Positions 62,216-64,000 of a DNA stretch of 64,000 nt are shown here, piece after piece (position 1 is the stretch's first letter; the number at the start of each line of letters is the position of its first letter). The notes below the pieces were generated by a model. That model saw only the letters and a program-made list of their open reading frames with translations, made no database searches and was not told the origin of the DNA. The stretch spans positions 26,430,527-26,494,526 of the forward strand of contig OX485808.1 of NCBI GenBank assembly GCA_950295325.1. The letters are read 5' to 3'. Origin of the DNA: Polytrichum commune (taxonomy: Eukaryota; Streptophyta; Polytrichopsida; Polytrichales; Polytrichaceae). The position numbers and the translations under genes are program-made.

Positions 62216-64000
62216 GAAGACAAAGGTCCGTGCACTCTGAATATTGGGGATTCAACCTTTCTTGGCCTAAACATCAATGGAACTCTCAATTTCAAAAGAC
62301 AACATATTTCTCAACCAACATTTTCCCCATTCGTAGCCGTTGACATTGTTTACCACCTCTGAAAGCTTGTTCATAAATGGTTATCCATGACCCTTTATGA
62401 AATGCTCACATCTCAAGCGACATTTTGATTGTTTTATCACGTCAAGATCATACTATGCTTGCAAGTTTCCACCAATTTGTACTATGTGTATTACTAGCCA
62501 ATCACATCATGTTTCTCACATCCAGAAGAGTGAGATTTGTGGTTATTATGCATATTCAAAGGTTGTACTTCCATATTCATTGGGGGAGGACCATAAGTAC
62601 TTTTTGTAAATTATATTGTATAGATGTGATCCTTTGATGACGCCTCACAACTTTTCTTGTGTAATATATCTAAAGAAACCCTTGAAGATGTGATTTTGAG
62701 AACATGTCTTCAAAAATGCTTCACTCCGTAGGCCTTTAAGGATTTATACACCATAACAAATTGCATGGCCAACTGGATGTGAAATCGCATTCTTACACAC
62801 ATCCTCACTAGATATATGATCAATTCATATATCTAATGTAGATGGTCCTAATGTGGGAATCTAACACACCAAAAACCCCTCACAAGATTATGAGGACACA
62901 ACAATCTAGTGAATACAATTCAATATAGTAAAAACAATGAGCAGACTTGGAGAGCCTCATAACAAACCTCTAGATCCATTATATCAACGTCGATTTCACA
63001 TCTATTCAATCACATTCAACTACAACATTGAATCAACGCCTACCAAACACATGGGTGCAATTCCAATCTTTGTTTTATATATATATATATATTGTAGAGA
63101 CTAGAATCTAAGGGTCGGTTTACACTGTGGACCAGGATGTTGTCCCAGGACCATTTTGATTTACACCAAGGAAAAAATGGCAAAGCGACCATGGAGGCTG
63201 AGGTCATAAAGACATATTTTATAAGGCCTAATTAATACACTGACATGGTCCAACTTGTTTTGTGGTGAGAGAGGCAAGAGTGGTGGTTTGGTAGGAAATG
63301 GCAAGGGCCCATGGCAGTGATATGTTGTTACAATAAAATTTTAATTGATTTTTTTTGGGGTTTATATACAACTCTTCCCACTAGGTAAGACACAACAAGG
63401 CAACTTTTCAACATTTATATGATGTAATGAATCTTGAGAAGCAAGTGCGCCCTCTATGTGCCTAGATCATATCATAGCCCATGAGACATACCATTTCTTG
63501 CATGCCCTACCCCTTAAACTTGCTCCCACATGTTTCATCAAACAATGTAGGACATCTAGAACTCAAGAATTTGAGTACACATGGTGAAGAGGGTTGCAAA
63601 TAATGCTCAATGTACAACACAAGGTACATGTCACATGTAAATTACATTGATGATGTACAAATTAAATCGCTCATTTTGTTTTGTAAAGATTGTTGTGAGA
63701 AGATTTGCAAGCCACATCTTCAACACATTTGACAAGTGAAGACAAGACAAGCCCAAGAGAAGACAAGAGAATGAGCAAACTTGAATGCTCTTTTTGGGCA
63801 TATATGAAGAAAAAAAATCAGCACATTCACTTTTTGGTGCATGGTCATTCTTCTTGGTCCACATTCGGTTTACACCTAGTGAGGGGCTCAATGCTTTCAA
63901 AACTAATTTTTTAAGAATTCGGACCATAGAAGTTGGACCATAAACTCTGACCATTGAAAAAAGCCCTCTTCCATGGTGCGACTTCATGATTCATAATGTA
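62216..64000. other. intergenic, no gene seen; possible MITE end at 63110
   Basis: No supported coding. AAGGGTCGGTTTACACTGTG at 63110-63129 resembles the end of the MITE at 20080, but no matching right end was found before the window edge. A TA run lies at about 63076-63092. Minus-strand frames at 63631-63987 show no recognisable domain. Confidence 0.4.

Noticed and set aside
1-64000. CRISPR arrays, bacterial operons or organelle insertions
   Set aside because: No regularly spaced repeats of CRISPR type and no chloroplast or mitochondrial gene sequence noticed; the intron structure and repeats are plant nuclear.

Overview
The window is nuclear DNA from a land plant. It is AT-rich, with introns and few genes. 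Two protein genes have clear plant relatives, and the rest is mostly decayed transposons and locally duplicated blocks. The low gene density, the kinds of repeat and an expanded family of unknown membrane proteins make me lean towards a non-seed plant (bryophyte, lycophyte or fern), but the sequence does not prove this.

Layout. (1) 1-11760, minus strand: a large chromatin-type gene cut by the left edge. I could build 12 coding exons whose phases all agree (2216 codons so far). It encodes a Gln-rich protein with a 71-residue polyglutamine run, a canonical PHD finger and an extended PHD (ePHD) module. One intron has a GC donor. (2) 11761-23959: no intact gene. It holds small inverted-repeat elements (MITEs), a LINE fragment, a PIF/Harbinger transposase relic and a MITE with a 78-bp near-perfect palindrome at its centre. 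(3) 23960-26200, minus strand: an intact single-exon gene for a 338-aa polytopic membrane protein of a conserved plant family, with its upstream region. (4) 26201-36709: degenerate tandem repeats, two Ty1/copia fragments, MITEs and a long-inverted-repeat (foldback) element. (5) 36738-42470 and 54879-60085: a direct segmental duplication. Each copy carries a gene for the same multi-pass membrane protein of unknown function. Copy B (56286-57551) is open. Copy A (38648-39910) has one in-frame stop. The copies are almost identical except for two short blocks of dense change, one in a predicted loop near the C-terminus. (6) 44050-54876: an older tandem duplication (46641-51862 and 52042-54876) filled with nested elements: pogo/Tigger, LINE, foldback elements and MITEs, one with an 8-bp target duplication and an empty site in the sister copy. 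(7) 60086-64000: a second Harbinger relic, a repeat shared with 43.5 kb, and otherwise unassigned sequence.

The two intact genes at the left are presumably ordinary host genes (a chromatin reader and an endomembrane protein). No operon-like or defence-system arrangement is visible. The part most worth following is the duplicated membrane-protein locus with its hypervariable loop, its amplified upstream module and a stray exon fragment at 45.6 kb.
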